Origin: Bacteriovoracaceae bacterium
GTDB lineage: Bacteria > Bdellovibrionota > Bacteriovoracia > Bacteriovoracales > Bacteriovoracaceae
Direction: 5' to 3'
Length of the DNA stretch: 53,696 nucleotides
NCBI GenBank assembly: GCA_018649885.1
Contig: JABIHA010000149.1
Span: 1 to 53,696, forward strand
Part shown: in pieces, positions 42,191 through 51,668 of the stretch
How the letters are laid out: every line of letters begins with the position of its first letter
How positions within the stretch are numbered: the first letter of the stretch is position 1
Notes under the pieces: model-generated
Told to the model about the DNA's origin: nothing
Database searches by the model: none
The model's input: the letters and a program-made list of their open reading frames with translations, nothing else
Translations under genes and position numbers: made by a program

Positions 42191-43525
42191 ATGAAATTGA
42201 TTGGTGAAAGTAAAGTTAGTGAGCTAAGTGAATTAAAACGAAATCAGGGTGCTTACTTCGATCAGTCAATTGATTTTTCTGGCACAGTGGGGGGAGTAAG
42301 AGATTTAAAAAAGTTTGCTTTTGTTCAGCTGCTTACTGAAATTGGCCTAGTTCAGCTAGTTCTAGAAAGTGAAAAATTTAAAGAGGCGGTAATTAAAATA
42401 GGTGGCGCTATCTCTGTTAGTGCCATAGTTAAAAAAGCTAAGCTGAAAGATCAATTCCTTTCTCTAAAAGAGGTAGAGTTTTTTGTAACGCATTTGGAAG
42501 TAAACTCTATTCCAAATTCTGCTGCTCCTATGGACTTAACAAAGAAAGAATTAATGATAGGAAATGATGTTAAATTTGACCTGAGAATGATTTCTCTTAG
42601 GCATCCAAAAGAAGCAGCTATTTTTTCTATCCAAAGTGGAATTACATCTGGGTTTAGAAAGTACTTTGAAAAGATGGGACTAACAGAAATTAGAACTCCC
42701 AAAATCGTAGCTGCTGGAGCTGAGGGGGGAGCAAATATATTTAAACTTAACTATTTTGGAAAGGATGCTTTTCTGACCCAAAGTCCTCAATTTTACAAAG
42801 AATTTTGTACCGCTGCTTTTGGGGGCATTTATGAAATAGCTCCCGTTTTTAGGGCCGAAAAGCATAATACAAGTAGGCATTTGAGTGAATACACTTCTGT
42901 GGATGTTGAGATTGCTCACATTAAAAGCTTCTACGATATAATGGAGTTTGAGGTCGGCGCCCTAAGATTTGTGATGGGCCATCTCCGTCAAAACCACTCA
43001 CATCAATTAGAGATTATGGGAATAGAATTAAAAGAAATTGGAGATATTCCATCCATCACTTTCAAAGAGGCCAAAGAAGTCTTGAAAAGGGAAGGAATTG
43101 AATCTGGAGAGCCGAGTGATCTTTCTCCTGAAGAAGAAAAAGGACTTTGTGCATTTGTCTTAGAGAAGTATGACTCTGAACTAGTTTTTGTCACTCATTA
43201 CCCAACTTCAAAAAGGCCTTTTTATGCAATGGAGTCGAGTTTAAATAGTGAGGAGACTGATAGCTTTGACCTTCTTTACAAAGGTGTTGAAATTACAACT
43301 GGAGGGCAGAGGATACATGAGCTTGCGAGCTTAACTCAAAAGATGAAAAAAAGATCAATGGATATTGAAAGCTTTGAATTTTTCACCAATGCTCACAAAT
43401 ATGGACTTCCCCCGCACGGAGGTTTTGGACTAGGTCTTGAGAGATTTACTCAAAAGCTATTAAATCTTGATAGCGTAAAGCTTGCAACGATGTTTCCAAG
43501 AGATGTGACAAGGCTTTTTCCCTAG
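42191..43525 (+). CDS. aspS: Aspartyl-tRNA synthetase, archaeal/eukaryal type
   Basis: This 444-residue protein is class IIb. It has an N-terminal OB fold (FSGTVGGVRDLKKFAFVQLLTE) and, in the catalytic domain, FRAEKHNTSRHLSEYTSVDVEIAHI (motif 2 region) and PPHGGFGLGLERFTQKLL (motif 3). The short length (about 440, without the roughly 150-residue GAD insert of bacterial AspRS) and these motifs place it in the archaeal AspS2 group. That group often charges both tRNA-Asp and tRNA-Asn, with GatCAB completing Asn; whether this one is discriminating cannot be told by eye. GGAGG lies 5 nt upstream. The attenuator before it probably senses charged tRNA-Asp. Confidence 0.92.
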   Translation: MKLIGESKVSELSELKRNQGAYFDQSIDFSGTVGGVRDLKKFAFVQLLTEIGLVQLVLESEKFKEAVIKIGGAISVSAIVKKAKLKDQFLSLKEVEFFVTHLEVNSIPNSAAPMDLTKKELMIGNDVKFDLRMISLRHPKEAAIFSIQSGITSGFRKYFEKMGLTEIRTPKIVAAGAEGGANIFKLNYFGKDAFLTQSPQFYKEFCTAAFGGIYEIAPVFRAEKHNTSRHLSEYTSVDVEIAHIKSFYDIMEFEVGALRFVMGHLRQNHSHQLEIMGIELKEIGDIPSITFKEAKEVLKREGIESGEPSDLSPEEEKGLCAFVLEKYDSELVFVTHYPTSKRPFYAMESSLNSEETDSFDLLYKGVEITTGGQRIHELASLTQKMKKRSMDIESFEFFTNAHKYGLPPHGGFGLGLERFTQKLLNLDSVKLATMFPRDVTRLFP

Positions 43526-43528
43526 GCC

Positions 43529-44452
43529 CTAACCTTCTTCGGGATGGCAGAATACTTTGTACAAGTGGGGTTTTGCTAAAAATCCCACTCTTTCTGTCGT
43601 ATACAAAAGATCCCCGCTTGGAGTGTAGGTAATAGCTTCTTGCTGGATTAGGCGTTTTAGATCGACTTTCTTATGTATGGTATTTTCTAAAAGGTAGTGT
43701 GTTGAAAGGGAATTGACCGAGGCCAAATCCAGGTTAAATTCAAAGGCATTATTGTAATTTAGAACAATAAATTTCTTCCCATCTGGTGAGATATCCATGG
43801 AGGTGATTTTCTTAGGTGCATTTCTAAAAATTTTGCTTAAATCGATATCACCTACGAGAGTTAGTGGATATATTTTTTTAGTGTCAGCTTTGATCCAGGT
43901 TGAATGTGGCAAGGTAAATAGTTTGGGAAGCTCCGAGCCGGATTTTGTTAATATATATAAATCCCCAGTACCTGGATGTATTGAAAGTGATTCAGCATTA
44001 TGGGATTTTCCATCGTCGTAGCGTACTTTTATATTTTTAAAGGGCCTTAATATTTTGGGGAATTTATATTGTTCTTTTATTACAATGATATTTAAAAAGT
44101 CCCTACGGTGACCATTATCACCAATATCTCCAATAAAAAGACAATCGTCTTTTCCACATGGACCGACATCCATATCTTCAAAATCTACTGCGTAGTATCC
44201 GTATATCTTTACTTTGTTATTAACTCGGACTCTGGTATCTGTGACAAAGAAGCTTGCATCAGATCCACTGTCATTGTGAATGTAGATACGGTTGGTATAG
44301 GTGTTGCTGTAACTGATCCCACTAATTTCATTGTTTAATTTCTTATCAAAGGTAGCAATTTTTTTGGCCTTAAACATAGGGGAGCAAAGCTCCCCATATG
44401 CTTTGGGAAAGAAAAACAAAAATAAAAGAAAAACACAGATTTGTTTTTCCAT
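43529..44452 (-). CDS. Secreted beta-propeller-like protein
   Basis: This 307-residue protein has a signal peptide (about residues 1-20, ending AYG). The mature part is beta-rich with propeller-like blades: EISGISYSNTYTNRIYIHND, VDFEDMDVGPCG, DGKSHNAESLSIHPGTGDLYILTK and KKITSMDISPDGKKFIVLNY. The two last segments match the GxLYV or DGKxxxVxN pattern of six- or seven-bladed folds. The family resembles esterase-like or phytase-like propellers in its S-x-x-H-P and D-x-S-P-D-G signs, but no exact assignment can be made. It is convergent with aspS. Confidence 0.7.
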   Translation of the reverse strand: MEKQICVFLLFLFFFPKAYGELCSPMFKAKKIATFDKKLNNEISGISYSNTYTNRIYIHNDSGSDASFFVTDTRVRVNNKVKIYGYYAVDFEDMDVGPCGKDDCLFIGDIGDNGHRRDFLNIIVIKEQYKFPKILRPFKNIKVRYDDGKSHNAESLSIHPGTGDLYILTKSGSELPKLFTLPHSTWIKADTKKIYPLTLVGDIDLSKIFRNAPKKITSMDISPDGKKFIVLNYNNAFEFNLDLASVNSLSTHYLLENTIHKKVDLKRLIQQEAITYTPSGDLLYTTERVGFLAKPHLYKVFCHPEEG

Positions 44453-44606
44453 TATAAAACTCCTAAAATTCTAGTTGATAGTTTTTCGACGCGTACTGGA
44501 AAATATTGATTTTATGGTAGTTACAAAATTTTAGGAGAAAAATTTTCCTCTATAAAATTTGTAGTAAAGCTTGGTTTTGGTACTGCTAAAGGTGGAGGTA
44601 AAGTGT

Positions 44607-44633
44607 AAAGGCCAGGGTTAGAACCTGGCCTTT
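44607..44633 (-). terminator. Possible terminator of the 154-residue secreted protein gene
   Basis: AAAGGCCAGG (44607-44616) and CCTGGCCTTT (44624-44633) form a perfect 10-bp stem with a 7-nt loop, 18 nt after the gene end. The U-run on the minus strand is weak (ACACTTTACC), so the call is tentative. Confidence 0.5.
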
Positions 44634-44650
44634 AATATTTCTATCAAAAA

Positions 44651-45115
44651 TTAGAATTGAACTTCTTGTTTTAGCTTTCTGAAAGCATTTTGTAGTTGTT
44701 GAAATTTATGTGCAACTACAGGTATGTGGTGGATGCTGTGTGCGTAATGAAATTCCCTTTTTACTGTTCTAAAAGCTCTTTTTACATTTTGGAATTTCTC
44801 ATCAAGCAGCCAGCAAAGTGCTCCTTCGTCGGCCATATCGTTAAACCTTCGGGCTTCTCTTTTAAGTTGTCTTACATCAGATGCGAAGTAGCTATAACCT
44901 GCTACAGCGTTGATTAGATTCTTAAATTGAATGGCCTTGTTCTCAAGTTTTTGCGCTCTATAAGTAACTTGTGATCGGTTCCAACAGCCTGGGCTTGTGG
45001 CCACTTCTTTAGCAACTTCTTTTCCAACTTTTTTGAAAACCTTGCTCCAATCCACTGCTGATGCGTTAGTGGTGAAACCTGCTGCTAAAAATACTAATAC
45101 AAATAATTTTTTCAT
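44651..45115 (-). CDS. Small secreted helical protein
   Basis: This 154-residue protein has a signal peptide (residues 1-20, ending ASA). The mature part is helical and basic, with Cys only at PGCWNR and LCWLLDE and heptad-like spacing in the C-terminal helices. AGAGAAG before the ATG provides the ribosome site. I do not recognise a family. It stands alone. Confidence 0.7.
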   Translation of the reverse strand: MKKLFVLVFLAAGFTTNASAVDWSKVFKKVGKEVAKEVATSPGCWNRSQVTYRAQKLENKAIQFKNLINAVAGYSYFASDVRQLKREARRFNDMADEGALCWLLDEKFQNVKRAFRTVKREFHYAHSIHHIPVVAHKFQQLQNAFRKLKQEVQF

Positions 45116-45456
45116 CTCTTCTCTCCAAATGATTTAATTCCCAGCCTGGGACTTTTTCTCTTTGATCAATACATAAGCAAAGTGCGTGCCAAAAAATCTA
45201 AATGAATTCTTTATTAAAAATTCATTACTTGACGCGCGGCTACATTGGGAAAAGTGCAACTTTTCATGTTTGTAATGCACCATGGGATGCAGCAATTACA
45301 ACTATTTTGGCCATTTCGGGTGCCAGCTTGACTCCGAAGGAGGGTAATTTTCAAATAATGAGTAACACCTGGCAGCCATGAGCTGAGTTAATGAAACTTT
45401 AAATGTATTAATGGGCTTTTGAATGAAATAAGCGATATTGAGAGAGGGGAGTCTTC
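45116..45456. other. Intergenic stretch without a recognisable gene
   Basis: The 341 nt between the small helical protein and the secreted hydrolase hold no ORF with a ribosome site. A perfect 7-bp hairpin GAAAAGT-GCA-ACTTTTC lies at 45249-45265. I see no other supported element; the 3' end must hold the promoter of the hydrolase gene. Confidence 0.6.
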
Positions 45457-46572
45457 ATGAAAAATTTAATAATAGCAGTAGTAGTTCTTGTTTCAATTGC
45501 AGATGGATTTTCACAGAGTAGGCAAATGCCGTGCGCGGTGGCTTCAGATCTATGCAAGGGTGTAATGAATGTATCACCCAAAAAAGTTTACTATTACAGA
45601 AATTTTAAACTAGGTAAGCCAAATTCTGAAATCACCAGTGCTGTCATCATGATCCACGGTAATGGGAGAAACCCTAGAAGCTATTTTAATACAACCCTAG
45701 ATTCAGCGAGGATTGCCAGTGCTCGAGGAATCAAAAGATTTTCACTTTTTAACACTCTACTTATCGCACCCTCTTTTCAAACTTCATCTGATCTAAGTGT
45801 AGCTGAAAGAGTAACACACTGGTTTTGGTCTAGTGGGGGGTGGAAAGTTGGAAATAAGGCAGTAGGTGGTGGAAAAAGCTCTTTCAGTGTTGTTGACCAC
45901 ATTATTTCAAAGCTTATTGTAAGTGGTAGATTTATTAATCTGAAAACGGTTATTATCGCAGGACATTCTGCAGGAGGGCAGTATGTGCAAAGGTATGCTA
46001 TGTCTTCAGTTTTTCCTAAGAAGCTTTCAGATCGAGGGATAACAGTTAAATTTGTTGTAGCGAATCCTAGCTCTTATGCTTATCTAAACAATAAAAGAAG
46101 AAGAACCCGTAACTCCAGTCAGTTTGTAATACCTTACGTGACTATACCCATTGCTCCTTTTGTAGCACCTCATCCTAACTTTGCTTTTGTTCCACAAAAT
46201 CAAGAATCCTCTGATAATAGTAAAAGAAATATGTTTTGCCCGCCTACATATAATAAATATAAATATGGTCTCCAATTTAGAAATAGTTATTTAAGTCAAA
46301 TCAATATTACCAGGATAAGAAATCAGTACAAACAAAGAAAGGTTGTTTACTTTCTTGGCACTGCTGATAATCAGTCGAGTTCATCACTGGCAAAGAGTTG
46401 TCCGGCGATGGTTCAAGGTAAGCACCGCTATGAGCGCGGTAAAAATTTCAAAAAGTTCATGGATAAATTTTACCACGGCCATAGGCATAGTCTTGTTAAG
46501 GCCTCAGGAGTTGGGCATACAGCTTCGGGAATGTTTAAGAGTCTTGCAGGAGTGCAACTTTTATTTAATTAG
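45457..46572 (+). CDS. Secreted alpha/beta hydrolase
   Basis: This 371-residue protein has a signal peptide (residues 1-20, ending GFS or FSQ) and AGAGGGG upstream of ATG. The oxyanion strand is IMIHGNGRNP (65-74) and the nucleophile elbow AGHSAGGQY (Ser171). A possible acid is in FLGTADNQ and the His is in GVGHTASGM near the end. Blocks such as FVVANPSSYAYL are found in bacterial esterases and PHB depolymerase-like enzymes. The substrate is unknown. Its end overlaps the opposing AraC-type gene by 8 nt. Confidence 0.82.
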   Translation: MKNLIIAVVVLVSIADGFSQSRQMPCAVASDLCKGVMNVSPKKVYYYRNFKLGKPNSEITSAVIMIHGNGRNPRSYFNTTLDSARIASARGIKRFSLFNTLLIAPSFQTSSDLSVAERVTHWFWSSGGWKVGNKAVGGGKSSFSVVDHIISKLIVSGRFINLKTVIIAGHSAGGQYVQRYAMSSVFPKKLSDRGITVKFVVANPSSYAYLNNKRRRTRNSSQFVIPYVTIPIAPFVAPHPNFAFVPQNQESSDNSKRNMFCPPTYNKYKYGLQFRNSYLSQINITRIRNQYKQRKVVYFLGTADNQSSSSLAKSCPAMVQGKHRYERGKNFKKFMDKFYHGHRHSLVKASGVGHTASGMFKSLAGVQLLFN

Positions 46573-47275
46573 AAAAGTAGCTGGTTGGAGTTTTAGTGGT
46601 GAGAGATTTAATATCGTGAGCAAAATGTGATTGGTCATAATAATTAAAATTGTGACCTAACTCGCTCCAATCGCCCTGGTTTCCAAACTGATTTACCCAG
46701 CGTCTCAAATTTTGAAATCGTTGGATTTTTTGAAAGGTTTTTGGGTTTAGTCCCGTATGTTTGAGAAATACTCTGCGAACTTGTTGCCTTGATAGGTTTA
46801 AAATACCTCCAATTTCTGCCACTGAATTTTCTTTTTCTAGTAATACTTTTATAGCAGTCGTTTTTGGGTCGTTTTTTAGATTTTTTTTTCTAAGGTAGTT
46901 TTCCCAAAATTCAATTCTCTTTTTATCGCCATCCAAGGAGTCCATCATTTCTGTGACCCATTTTGAGTTATCCATAAAATCACTGATGTCCACAGATTGG
47001 TCTGTAAACTCTGAAAGAGGGATTTGAAATAAATGAAAGCTTGCCTGCAGAAAAAATCGAACTGCGAAAATACGAAGGTTTGATGTTTCAAATGGCCTAG
47101 TCATGGGACCAGAAAAAAAGGCCCTTTTTTGATTTTCTTCAAGGCTGAAAATGATATCGACTCTGTTGTCTGGAACAACAATATGTCTGCTTTGCAAAGC
47201 CGTACCACTGCTAGACCAAAAGCAGTCTACAAAGGGTTCTAGATCTAATGAAGGCCGATACTCTGTGTAACTCAT
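46565..47275 (-). CDS. AraC-family transcriptional regulator
   Basis: This 236-residue protein has an N-terminal sensor part beginning YTEYRPSLDLEPFVDCFWSSS, a start typical of the DUF6597-type AraC sensors. The C-terminal double HTH includes VAEIGGILNLSRQQVRRVFLKHTGLNPKTFQK and the LARRW-type final helix. It is 20 nt downstream of the cyclase-like gene and probably co-transcribed with it. It may control that gene. Confidence 0.88.
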   Translation of the reverse strand: MSYTEYRPSLDLEPFVDCFWSSSGTALQSRHIVVPDNRVDIIFSLEENQKRAFFSGPMTRPFETSNLRIFAVRFFLQASFHLFQIPLSEFTDQSVDISDFMDNSKWVTEMMDSLDGDKKRIEFWENYLRKKNLKNDPKTTAIKVLLEKENSVAEIGGILNLSRQQVRRVFLKHTGLNPKTFQKIQRFQNLRRWVNQFGNQGDWSELGHNFNYYDQSHFAHDIKSLTTKTPTSYFSN

Positions 47276-47294
47276 CGCACGAATATGTCACAAA

Positions 47295-48212
47295 TTATTC
47301 CTGGATTCTATTAAAATTTTTCAAAACTCTTAACATTTTAAGGGTCAGAAAAGATGCCCACTCTATTTTTGCCTGATCCCAGTGGGGTGAAGGTTCTCCC
47401 CAACTCCAAAATGGATACCAGGCCCCCTCATTTGTTTGGGCATTAATTTCAAAATCAAGAGATCTCTCTATGGCATCTTCAAAATGTGAGTAGAGAAAAT
47501 GAGCTGGAGAGTCAATCACCCAGTGGGGTCTAAGGCCATAACCTTCCCAATCTTTTTCGGTGGTAGTAATGTTTTTTTGAGATTGATTAACGAGTTTATC
47601 CGTCCAATTTTTACTATTTTTAAAATCACTTAAATTGTAGAGCTTAAGAAAGCAAAGAAGAGAATGCATTTCTATGGGCTCACCGCAATTACCAAGCTCT
47701 TTTTCTGCTTTCGCGCAAAGTTTGGCCAAAGTGCTCGGATCAATTCCTTCAAAGTATATCATTTGGGCCAAAATTTCAGCACTTGGGTTGGCCCAAGCAT
47801 CCCCTCCCTCTTTACCACCATGAGAAGAATCAAAAGACCACCATGGGGCCCGAGGAACAAGATCAATTTCCTTGGGGGTTTGAAACCAATATAGGAATTC
47901 ACGATCAAGCGTATTTTGGTAGTAGGTCATGGCATTTTTTACTAATTGATGGTTTTTATCCAATCCTAAGTCTACGGCCAGGCCAAGGGCAACACTTGTG
48001 GCCATGGGAGAAGATTCAGCTAGCCTAAAGTCTGGCTCAAGGCATTTCCCAAAGCCTCCGTCACTATTTTGATAGCTTTCAAGCTCTAGTATGGCCTGAT
48101 CACTGGGTCTTCCCTCAAAAAAATATTGGTACATTGCGTAGTCTAGTTTACGTCCATGGGTTTTAAGGAAATCTGAAGCTAGCTTGAAGTTGTTATTTGA
48201 TAGTGTTTTCAT
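47295..48212 (-). CDS. Terpenoid-cyclase/prenyltransferase-like alpha-alpha toroid protein
   Basis: This 305-residue protein has the QNSDGGFGKCLEPDF signature near residue 48, a QW-like repeat of the squalene cyclase and prenyltransferase toroid fold. Other helical segments (GDAWANPSAEILAQM, EGYGLRPHWVIDSPAHFLY and NEGAWYPFWSWG) fit an alpha/alpha barrel. It is too short for a squalene-hopene cyclase and lacks the DXDD motif, so it is not a normal cyclase. It is followed by an AraC regulator. Confidence 0.7.
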   Translation of the reverse strand: MKTLSNNNFKLASDFLKTHGRKLDYAMYQYFFEGRPSDQAILELESYQNSDGGFGKCLEPDFRLAESSPMATSVALGLAVDLGLDKNHQLVKNAMTYYQNTLDREFLYWFQTPKEIDLVPRAPWWSFDSSHGGKEGGDAWANPSAEILAQMIYFEGIDPSTLAKLCAKAEKELGNCGEPIEMHSLLCFLKLYNLSDFKNSKNWTDKLVNQSQKNITTTEKDWEGYGLRPHWVIDSPAHFLYSHFEDAIERSLDFEINAQTNEGAWYPFWSWGEPSPHWDQAKIEWASFLTLKMLRVLKNFNRIQE

Positions 48213-48407
48213 GTCTCACCCCTTTTCTGGCCACATCATCCAATGTCAGACAGGCAGTGTATAGGAAAAATGGAACATCGCCTGTGCCTTTGATTTTCTA
48301 AGTGTCGGTGCGTTGAATTGCTAGAAAGCTGTGAATTTTTCTTCAATACTTGTAAGAAGACCAAAACTTCTCAATAATTGTTCTATTCCTAACAGCGAGA
48401 TTTTACC

Positions 48408-50294
48408 ATGTCCTCAAATAAATCATTAATTAGAGATAGAAGGTTTTGGCCCACATTTTGGACCCAATTTTGGGGGGCCTTTAATGACAATGTGTTTAAG
48501 AACGCAATGGTTGTTTTAATAACCTACAAATCATACTCCATTGCAGGGATAGATCCCAAGCAGATGGTGGCCCTTTGTGGTGGCATCTTTATATTTCCAT
48601 TTTTCTTATTTTCGGCAATGGCTGGTCAAGTTTGCGACAAATACCCCAAAGATAAGTTGATGGTATTGATCAAAATTTGGGAAATACTGGTGATGGTTTT
48701 AGGGAGTGTTGGGTTTATAACAGAAAATCTGACCCTTTTATTAGTCTCGCTATTTTTAATGGGACTCCAGTCGGCATTTTTTGGTCCAGTTAAATACAGT
48801 ATTTTGCCAGATTTGATTGATGAAGATGAGCTTGTTGAAGGAAATGCACTGGTAGGAATGGGAACATTTGTATCTATTCTCCTCGGTACAATCCTGGGAG
48901 TATCCTTAATAAGCATGGGAGACTTAGGGCGGACACTTGTCAGTATTGCAGTTCTCACCATTGCGGCCCTTGGGTGCTTTTTTAGTACTAAAATTCAGAA
49001 ATTAAAGTCTTGTGATCCCTCTCTTAAGATAAGCTTTGGTCTTATCAAACCAACATACCAGATCTTAAAGCTTGCAACAGAAGTAAAAAGTGTTTTCCAC
49101 TCAGTGGTGGGGATTTCATGGTTTTGGTTCTTAGGGGCAGGTCTTCTGTCTATTTTTCCTATATATGTGAAAGATGTAATCGGGGCTGATGAGCATGTAG
49201 TGACATTATTTTTAGGTCTATTTAGTATTGGAGTGGCTGTTGGATCAATGATTTGTGAAAAGCTTAGTCATGAAAGGCTAGAGCTTGGATTGGTTCCCTT
49301 TGGATCTATTGGTTTAACAGTATTTATTATAGATCTCTTCTTCGTTGGAAAACCAACTCTTGCTGGTGAAGCAGAGATACTTTCAATTGTAGATTTTCTT
49401 AAAAATCCTATATCCTATAGAATTTTATTTGATTTATTCATGTTATCAGTAATGAGTGGTTTATATATTGTGCCCCTATACACCTTTGTTCAGCAAAGAT
49501 CGAGATCAGAGATTAGGTCTCGGATTATTGCGGCTAACAATATTCTCAATGCACTTTTCATGGTGGTTGCTTCTCTTATGTTGGTATGGTTTTATTCCAT
49601 TGGATTAGAAGTTCACCAAATATTTCTAGTTTTTGCGATTTTAAACGCGATTGCCGCTATTTATATTTACAGCATAGTGCCTGAGTTTTTACTTCGTTTT
49701 CTCTGTGTTCTTTTAACAAGAGTCATCTACCGGTTGAGGCCCGCTGGGTTATCAAATATTCCAGCTGAAGGGCCGGCACTTCTTGTTTGTAACCACGTAA
49801 CGTATATTGATTGGTTGATTATTGCAGCCGCTGTCAAAAGACCCATAAGATTTGTCATGCACCACAGTTTTATGAAAATTCCCGTTGCTAGTATTTTTTT
49901 CAGAGGGGCCAAGGTTATTCCCATTGCTGGAAAAAGTGAGGATGAGGCAGTACTAGATGAGGCTTTTGACAAAATTTCTAGTGAACTTAAAGAGGGGGAA
50001 TTGGTTTGTATTTTTCCCGAGGGCATGGTCACTCTTGATGGAAAATTAAATCAATACAAGTCTGGGGTGGAAAAAATCCTTGAAAGAAATCCTGTACCTG
50101 TCGTTCCAATGGTACTTAAAGGTTTATGGGGGAGCTTTTTTAGTAGAAAATACGGGAAGGTGGCCTCAAAACCATTGGTGATCTTTCAGACTTTTATGTC
50201 TAAAATTTCTCTCACAGCAACTAGTCCCATTAACCCTCAAGATGTGAGCGCTGAAAAACTTCATCAACTAACTCAGGAAATGTTGGATAGTTAA
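48408..50294 (+). CDS. MFS transporter fused to a PlsC-type acyltransferase
   Basis: This 628-residue protein has an N-terminal MFS domain (about residues 10-430; FWPTFWTQFWGAFNDNVFKNA is the LplT-like start, with the D-x-x-F-K signature). A C-terminal acyltransferase has NHVTYIDWL (His463, Asp468) and FPEG (536-539). LplT-like MFS proteins flip lysophospholipids inward and the acyltransferase re-acylates them, so the fusion would do both. The third domain of the common fusion (acyl-ACP/AMP ligase, as in Aas) is absent. The gene stands alone at the inner membrane. Confidence 0.88.
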   Translation: MSSNKSLIRDRRFWPTFWTQFWGAFNDNVFKNAMVVLITYKSYSIAGIDPKQMVALCGGIFIFPFFLFSAMAGQVCDKYPKDKLMVLIKIWEILVMVLGSVGFITENLTLLLVSLFLMGLQSAFFGPVKYSILPDLIDEDELVEGNALVGMGTFVSILLGTILGVSLISMGDLGRTLVSIAVLTIAALGCFFSTKIQKLKSCDPSLKISFGLIKPTYQILKLATEVKSVFHSVVGISWFWFLGAGLLSIFPIYVKDVIGADEHVVTLFLGLFSIGVAVGSMICEKLSHERLELGLVPFGSIGLTVFIIDLFFVGKPTLAGEAEILSIVDFLKNPISYRILFDLFMLSVMSGLYIVPLYTFVQQRSRSEIRSRIIAANNILNALFMVVASLMLVWFYSIGLEVHQIFLVFAILNAIAAIYIYSIVPEFLLRFLCVLLTRVIYRLRPAGLSNIPAEGPALLVCNHVTYIDWLIIAAAVKRPIRFVMHHSFMKIPVASIFFRGAKVIPIAGKSEDEAVLDEAFDKISSELKEGELVCIFPEGMVTLDGKLNQYKSGVEKILERNPVPVVPMVLKGLWGSFFSRKYGKVASKPLVIFQTFMSKISLTATSPINPQDVSAEKLHQLTQEMLDS

Positions 50295-50309
50295 AAAAGA
50301 GAAGGTGTT

Positions 50310-50696
50310 TTAGGCTTTAGCTGATTTTGTTTTTTTATCTGTGACAATATGAATGGCCTCGATCAACACTTCTCTGGCAGGTTGTGATTTTGAAATAAAT
50401 TTATCAGCTCCCGACTGCATGGCCTTGGCCACTGACTGATCATCATCTTTTATTGAGGCCACGATAATGGGAATATCACTAAAGTGAGCCGATTCTTTGA
50501 CGAGTTCAATAAAGTGCCAACCGTCCATCACAGGCATTACCAAGTCGGTAATAATAACGTCAGGCTTAGATTCATTGATTGCATCCATACCCTCTGCACC
50601 ATTTGCGGCTGATCTAAACTCATAACCGTATGTACTAATAATATTAGAGTAAAGTGCAACTACATGAGGGTTATCTTCTACTAATAGTATTTTCAC
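50310..50696 (-). CDS. Single-domain response regulator (CheY-like)
   Basis: This 128-residue receiver domain has the acidic pair Glu7-Asp8 and the phospho-acceptor Asp51 (VIITDLVMPVMDGW). The Thr/Ser is in VASIKDDD and Lys in KFISKS. No output domain is attached, and no histidine kinase is nearby. It is convergent with the MFS-acyltransferase gene. The partner is unknown. Confidence 0.92.
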   Translation of the reverse strand: MKILLVEDNPHVVALYSNIISTYGYEFRSAANGAEGMDAINESKPDVIITDLVMPVMDGWHFIELVKESAHFSDIPIIVASIKDDDQSVAKAMQSGADKFISKSQPAREVLIEAIHIVTDKKTKSAKA

Positions 50697-50878
50697 AGCA
50701 AACCTTTTAAAGACCGTAGCTTATATCAACACAAGTATTATAAGTGTTCCAAATTGAATAATCAGTTAATTTTACTTAATATACGTTTCTTTCCTCTTTC
50801 TACCTGATTATTTCTCTCAGATAAAAGCAAGTTGATGATAGCTTTACAAAGTTTTTTTCTATGAGCTAGCATCATGTC

Positions 50879-51667
50879 ATGCTTTCCATTTATCTAGCGT
50901 TTTTAGAGGTCTCTTTTAAAAGACAAATTACCTATCGAATTGCCAATTGGGCAGGTCTTTTCACCAATGCGTTTTTCCTATTCTTTAAAGTGGCACTATT
51001 TGAGGCCATTTATGTAGGTAATGAAGTAGTAGGAGGATTAAACTCAACAAGCGCTATGGCCTATGCGGGTCTTGCCCAAGTCTTAGTGATGGTTATTCCT
51101 CAGTGGGGAAATATTGGAGTTGGAGAGGAGATTCGTTCTGGTCAGGTGGCCATTGATATGTGCAGACCCGTAAATTACTACTTTCTAACGATGTCCAAAA
51201 GACTGGGAATTTCACTGTATTATGTATTAATGAGGGCCATGCCTCTCGCAGCGCTCGGCATATTTGTAGGGATACTAATTCCTTTTAAGAACTTAGCTCA
51301 TATACCCCTTTTTATCATCAGTGTTGTAATGGGAAGCTGGATCGCAAATAGCTATCATTTTTTAGTGGAGACGAGTGCCTTTTGGATCGAAAATGCCAGA
51401 GGCTTAAAGACATTGTCCACAGGGATTATCTATTTTTTATCGGGGATTATCCTTCCAATAAATTTCTTTCCAGTTTGGGCCCAAAATATCTCAAGGTTTT
51501 TACCTTTTGAGTATACGATCAATGTCCCTATACAAATATATTTAGGTACAGGGTCTAATATTTTTGAATTGATGTTTTTTCAATTAATTTGGTGTTTGGT
51601 CATGTCTGCACAATGCATCTGGGTTTTATCGAAAGGTGAAAACCAGTTGACGGTTCACGGAGGCTAG
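50879..51667 (+). CDS. ABC-2-type exporter permease 1
   Basis: This 262-residue protein has six hydrophobic segments and the features of the DUF990-like ABC-2 permeases: IYLAFLEVSFKRQITYRIANW at the start, EEIRSGQVAIDMCRPVNYYF in the middle and LSGIILPINFFPVWAQNISRFLPF near the end. It forms an operon with a second permease and an ATPase. Such transporters move lipids, polysaccharides or drugs across the inner membrane; the substrate is unknown. Confidence 0.85.
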   Translation: MLSIYLAFLEVSFKRQITYRIANWAGLFTNAFFLFFKVALFEAIYVGNEVVGGLNSTSAMAYAGLAQVLVMVIPQWGNIGVGEEIRSGQVAIDMCRPVNYYFLTMSKRLGISLYYVLMRAMPLAALGIFVGILIPFKNLAHIPLFIISVVMGSWIANSYHFLVETSAFWIENARGLKTLSTGIIYFLSGIILPINFFPVWAQNISRFLPFEYTINVPIQIYLGTGSNIFELMFFQLIWCLVMSAQCIWVLSKGENQLTVHGG

Positions 51668-51668
51668 C

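Noticed and set aside
44607..44633. A small RNA rather than a terminator
   Set aside because: There is no promoter next to it; it lies at the normal distance after a gene end, so a weak terminator is the simpler reading.
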